From Anthopleura xanthogrammica (Eukaryota; Cnidaria; Anthozoa; Actiniaria; Actiniidae), in the NCBI GenBank assembly GCA_964019055.1, contig OZ025211.1:16289216-16353215 (forward strand): a DNA stretch of 64,000 nt, read 5' to 3'. Made by a program: the position numbers and the translations under genes. Position 1 is the first letter of the stretch. Every line of letters begins with the position of its first letter. Of this stretch, positions 24,201-30,200 are shown one piece after another. Under the pieces are notes generated by a model. The model made no database searches. It worked only from the letters and a program-made list of their open reading frames with translations, and was not told the origin of the DNA.

Positions 24201-27200
24201 ATCTGAATCAACGTACCTCCACTGACTTGGGGTCGTGTGCTCTTGTATAGCAGCAACTCTGTTAGCAACGTAAGTCTGATACCGCTTGTCTTCCTGTTGC
24301 AGGTACCATAGGACTATCATACTGTCTGACCAGTAGACCGATTCCTGAAGGGGTACTTGTAGCTCTTTCCGCAATAACTTATCAAGCTTCACTGCTTCAA
24401 CAGCGGCCGCCAATTCCAATCGAGGAATGGTGGTAGGTTTAAGTGGGGCCAGTCGAGACTTTGACATGAGGAATGAACAATGGAGGGTTCCATTATTATC
24501 AACCATCCTGAGGTATGATACAGCTCCATAGCCCTGCTCTGAAGCATCTGCAAAATGGTGTAGTTCTGCAGAGGCTGTTTCGAAACCCTTTTCGAACGGC
24601 AAAGTTCTGGATCAGTGGTAGATCTTGTAGCCATCGGCACCACTGCTCCTTTATCTCCGTTGGCATGGGATCATCCCAGCCAGATTTAATTCGGCTAAGT
24701 TCTTGGAATAACATCTTCGCCCTTAGTACGAAGGGGCTCACAAACCCAAGCGGGTCATACACTGAGCTGACGGTACTCAGTAGCCCACGCCGAGTAAATG
24801 GCCTTTCTTCTGGGTGCACATCAAATCCGTAGGTGTCGGCCTCCACCTGCCATAATACGCCGAGAGTTCTTTCAGCAGGCAACAGCTCTTGATCTAAGTC
24901 AAGTGTCTTGACTTCCTTGGACCACTCAACTTCCGGCACGGTGCGGAGAACTTCTCTTGAGTTGCTGATCCATTTGGTAAGGTTGAAACCGCTCCTTGAT
25001 AGCAGCTCTCGCAACTCTTTGACTAGACTCACTGCCTCCCCAAGGGAGGCAACAGACTTTAAACAGTCGTCAACATAAAAATTTCTATCAACTGTGGAGA
25101 TCGTGTTTGGATCAAAGTCCTTTACATTGTCCTGTGCACATTTCTTCAGTGCAAAGTTGGCACAACTGGGGGACCACACTCCTCCGAAGAGGTGGGTTTT
25201 CATCCGGTACACCAATGGAGTCTTAGTCGGGTCATCATCTTTCCACCAAAGGAATCGAAGAGCATCACGATCATTTTCACTCACGTGTACCTGGTTGAAC
25301 ATGCCCTGGATATCTGCCATCAAAGCAATAGGCTCCTGCCTAAAGCGAAGCAATACGCCGACAAGGCTATTCGTCAGATCAGGGCCTTGATGGACTTTGT
25401 CATTCAAAGACACTCCTCGATACTTGGCAGCGCAATCGTATACAAGTCTGCACTTGTCTGGTTTTCTTGGATGCAACACTGGATGATGGGGAAGGAACCA
25501 AGTGTAGCCTTCTCTACCTTTCAGATTATCATCTGTCACAGGCTCAGCATACCCTTTTTCAAGGAGTTCGTGTACACTCGCAATATACTTTTCTGACAAC
25601 TCCGGGTTTTTCTGTAGTCTCTTCCCAAGAAGATGCAGCCGATGTTCGGCCATCAGACGGTTGTCTGGCAACTCAGGTGGTCTTTCTTTAAATGGAATGT
25701 CCATGGTGTAGTGTTGATCAACAAGCTTTACTGATTCTTTCCAAACATTCAAGGCCTTTCTGTCGCTGCTAGACAAGCCTAGGCTGTCACCACAATCATC
25801 ATCTTCTAACTTCCAAAGGGTTTCTAGTTGACGCTCAATGTTCAGTTCTGGTTTGGCGCTTGTGAAGTTCGAGGAGGTGAAAGTGGCTAGCTTGTCTTGG
25901 CCAATAGGGCCATTCATGACCCAGCCTAAAGCAGTGAGACAAGCATATGGCTCACCAGGCTTCCCTCTTCGGGTCTCCTCCGGGAATGTAAGGTCTGGAG
26001 TGTCCTGTCCAATGAGCAAATGAACCTCATTGACATTCAGCTTAGGCATGCATATATCTTCTAGGTGAGGCCATTCTTTGAGGTCGGTTGACGTGGCCAA
26101 GTTGTCCAGCCCGATGTTCAAAGAAGGACGGACCATTACTCCTGTCATGTCGAATTGTGGTCCACCATTTACGTTTGAGACTTGCAGGTTGACGAAATCT
26201 GCTTTGACTGGAGTGTTGCTTTCGTGAATAGTAGACAAATTACATGTATAATTCTTTCTTGGGACACCTAGGTGTTGGGCAAGTTCTTCCGAACAATATC
26301 CACTGGTTCCACCAGGATCTATTAAAGCATAGGTATCCGTGTAATTATCAAGTCCTTTGCCCCTCACACGAACAGCAACAATGGGAAGGGCAACCTTTTC
26401 CTTGCCTCCGGCCACAAAATGACTGTTACCTGAAGCCTTGGGTTGTTCAGGTTGTCTTGCAACTTCAGATTCTTGGGGTAGCCTGGGTGGCAGATGTAGA
26501 AATTTGCTGTGCTTTTGACCACAGCCATCGATGGTGCACACAAAGGGCCTACTACAGTCCCTACCCAGGTGACCAGGCTTAAAACAATTAACACAAAGTC
26601 TCTTAGATTGGATAAAGGCTAGACGATCTTTCACGCGAAGAGCCTTGAAGTCCTTGCACTGGGTAAGGTAGTGGTGTCCTCCACATTTCACGCAAGGCTC
26701 CTTTGGCGTACTGTAGGAACTTGTGCTAGTCACAGGCGGGAATTGCATTACTGCAGGTGCTGGATTACTTCTAGGCACAGCCTGAGTGGCATGGCTGCCT
26801 TTACTTCTCCGTTTGGAATCTTGAGACCTTCTACTGTCAACCCTGGCCGGTGTTTCCTTGGGTGCCAGGGTTTTTCCGAAAACTGGATCCGATTCTTGTT
26901 GTGCTGCATCCGTCACTAAACGTATAACATCGGCGAGAGTGGGATGGCGATTTTCCTTGTACTTTATCGCGTGGTTCACTTTCAGCCAGCGGGAGTGCAG
27001 ATAAGCTGGTAACTTCTCCACTATCTGACAGAGGCTTCTGCGGGTCTCAAGCTCATTTAGGTAACCCATCGTGAGCAGAGTTTCCCTACAGGTTCGGAGC
27101 TCATCGGCGAAGGTCTGCAAACCTTGTGTGTCCTTAATCTTTGGTCGATCAAGTATCTTGGCTATCCAAGCCTGAGATATGACATCATTGTTACCGAAGC

Positions 27201-30200
27201 GTTCCTTAAGGAGCTCCCATGCAAGCTGATACCCTTCCGTGGGCTCTTAGACAAGACAACATTGCAGCAAACTTCTCGCCTTTCCGGTGCAGTATTGCAT
27301 AAGGCTGTTCAATTTAGAACCATCATCATCTGATTTGCTGTCAACCGCATTAGTAAATGCTCTGATAAAGGGCCAATACTTCAAAGGGTCTCCATCGAAG
27401 GTCATCAACTCAATCTTCGGTCTCTGCAAGCTATCTACAAGCGACTGTTGGTGCATTCTGGTGTCATTCATCATCTGCTGAAGCACATCTGCAAAGGTAG
27501 TATGTGGTGCATGCTGAGGCATGGAGTCCCCTCTATACGAGGCTGAGGGGGTCCAGGGTGGTTGGCGTATCTCGGCATCACCGGGTTTAAACTGTGGGGT
27601 GTAGTGAGCCCCTCCAACTGACTGAATGGGCTCCGGAGGGGGTGGCTGTAGGTCTCGCTTCGGTGTAGATACATTTGGTGTGGAGTGGGTGAAGCGCAGA
27701 TCTACTTTGGCAACTTTCGTTGCCACGTCAGTAGGTGTATCCTCCTTGGTTTCAGTATTCATCTTTAGTTGGGCTAACTCAGCCTTCATATGCTTCATTT
27801 CTTCTTCCATAATTTTGCGTCGTTTCTCTAACTCTAGTTGTAGCTTGATCCTTTGACGCTCCAGATTCATTTGTTCTTCGAGCTCCTGACTCTTGAGCTC
27901 GAATGCCTCCAACTCTAGAGCTTGTTGTCGCTTGACAGCCTGCACCTTAGCTTCAAGGGCAGCATTATGTTGTACTGTTTGTTCAATATCCAATTGCTTA
28001 TATTGTAACTCTTTAACCTTTTCATCCTCAGCTTCATCGTCCATTTCATTGTTTTCTTCGTTTTCATCATCGTCTTGTTCATTATCTGGTTCATCGTGGT
28101 CTTTATCTTGATCCTCCAACTCAGCAATCCAGGCACCAACTACATCGTTGAACTCATTTGCCGGAGCAATTGCATTTTGCCAATATTCTTCTGCAACCAG
28201 ACGGTCATTGTCATCTGTAAGGCGGTCAGAATACGCATTGTGGGCAGTGGCAAAATCTTGCCTTAATTGGTCAAACTCTATCATTCGCTCCTTTACTGCC
28301 ACAAGATTGGAGTCAACGGCCATTAGCTTATCCACGGCTGTTATGATTCTTGTTACTGCCGCCTTCGCTACGGCACGACGTGACTTGAGATGGGTAATTT
28401 CATCTTGTAATTCATTAGGCTCTTCAACGATTTCAACATTTTCTTCTCCAGACATATTTACAGCAAATAAGCCAAACAACGGCACAAATATAGCTTGGTT
28501 TGATCTTGAATTCGGTACCTGTCCCAACGGCGATAATTTCAACCACGGCGATAATTTCCAACAATGGCGATAATTTCCAACAATGGCGATAATTTTTCGA
28601 ACTGTAACGCACTTATCAGACGTTAGGGTACGCAATTTTAAATAAAGTCATAAGAACCCAGTATTTTGAACTCGCTGTAGTAGTTTAATCAACAAACGAC
28701 ACGGTATTATACGGAATTATACGGTTCGAAAACTACAAAACAAAGCAAGGAAAATAGGGTTATAAACTACAATAAATACAGAGAAATTACAAACAATTAT
28801 CTAGGAAATCCTTACTTACATTACTGGGCCTTTTTATACGAATGGAAGTCGAGAGATTGAAATAAAAATGTAGAAAATATAGCAAGAACTTATATATTAT
28901 TACTAGCACATGGGTTTCTTAGCTCAACGTCTTCCCTACGTTATACCCTCCGGCGCGACTCCGCTGACCGGAAGTGTCAAAAAATTAACCGGAAATCACA
29001 ACAATATGAACGACAAAAACAGTACAGTATCAAGAACGTTCAGCCATTACATCCTTATTATTCAACATGTGCAGTTGACTCTGGTAAATTGCCCCACCGA
29101 TTGGATGTGAAAATTCCATGGTCTAAAGCAGATAGAAAAGCAAAGGGCAAGTAATACTCAATTGTAGATCAAAATATAATTGTCTGCATAATTAAAGAAT
29201 TAGCAGAGTGAAAGGTGAAAGAGAGATCAATATAAAGTGAATAAGAAAATGTAACAAGTGAAGAGCAATTACTAGCAAATCGTCTGAGGACATTCAACAT
29301 TATCAATGCCGTATTATATTATAGAATTAAAATTGTGCATGCAATTTAACTTTTATTGAAGCGTGATTGAAAATATGTATTTGCTATAGTTACATATTGA
29401 TACTCCTATCAATCTTAGATCAACCATTTCAGATCTCATTATCAATATTATTCTTTGTTTTAAACTTAGATCTTGGTTTCACGGGGGTATTTACGTATAT
29501 GTAAACTTTGTTGTTACGATATACTTTATCTGCTTTATTAAGTGATATTTCCTTTAAGAGTTAACCTGCGTGTTTCTGTGTCTTTCTGGTAGACGTATTC
29601 CCTATAGGGAAGCAAGGGTGGCGTAGTGCGTAAGTTCTCGCCTCTCACCGCTATGGTCCCGGGTTCAATCCCCGGACTCGGCACCTTAAGTGAGTTGAGT
29701 TTGTTGGTTCTTTCCCTTGCTTCGAGGGTTTTTCTCCGGGTTCTCCGGTTTTCCTCCCTCCGTAAAAACCAACCCTAATTCGATCTGAGCTGTGCTCTGT
29801 GGTCAGACATGAGTCGTATGGCGGCTGCCGAAGGCGCCTTCGTATGCCTTCGACTCGACCACGTTGAGCTGCGTCCTTCGCAATTCAGCTTTTCAGCTGC
29901 AAGTAAGGATGATTAGCCCCTCCAAATTTTTAAACAAAAATTTAATTTTTATATCTCGACCTAAACCAGCCCAAAATCCGCTCTCTCCAAGCTTGACCTA
30001 GCTTGACCTCCTTACATTAACCCAACCCTCGAGGGAATCCTAAACACAAACACATTCACATATACAAACATACACACGAACATGCACACTCATTCATGCT
30101 ACATATACATACGTGTATGTATTTTATGCTTATGCTTTTCAATGTTTAATGTTGCAGGAGTCACACTTACCTTGTGGTCTAACCCATTAAACTCAGACTT

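Larger units (their letters stand above)
15365..29051 (-). mobile_element. Tandem BEL/Pao retrotransposon (LTR-int-LTR-int-LTR)
   Basis: Two internal regions share three 449-bp LTRs at exact 6619-bp spacing. LTR ends are TGTAA/TTACA. One 5-bp duplication, TCCTT, flanks the whole array (15360-15364 and 29052-29056) and none separates the copies, so the array behaves as one insertion. Coding is on the minus strand in the order gag, zinc knuckle, aspartic protease, RT, RNase H, integrase, which is the BEL/Pao order; no envelope frame is present. Both copies carry the same stop and the same two frameshifts. The array is inserted antisense in intron 4 of the recombinase gene. GC content is visibly higher than in the surroundings. 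Confidence 0.93.

Noticed and set aside
29611..29690. Possible tRNA gene on the plus strand
   Set aside because: tRNA-like head continues into a SINE body shared by several copies.
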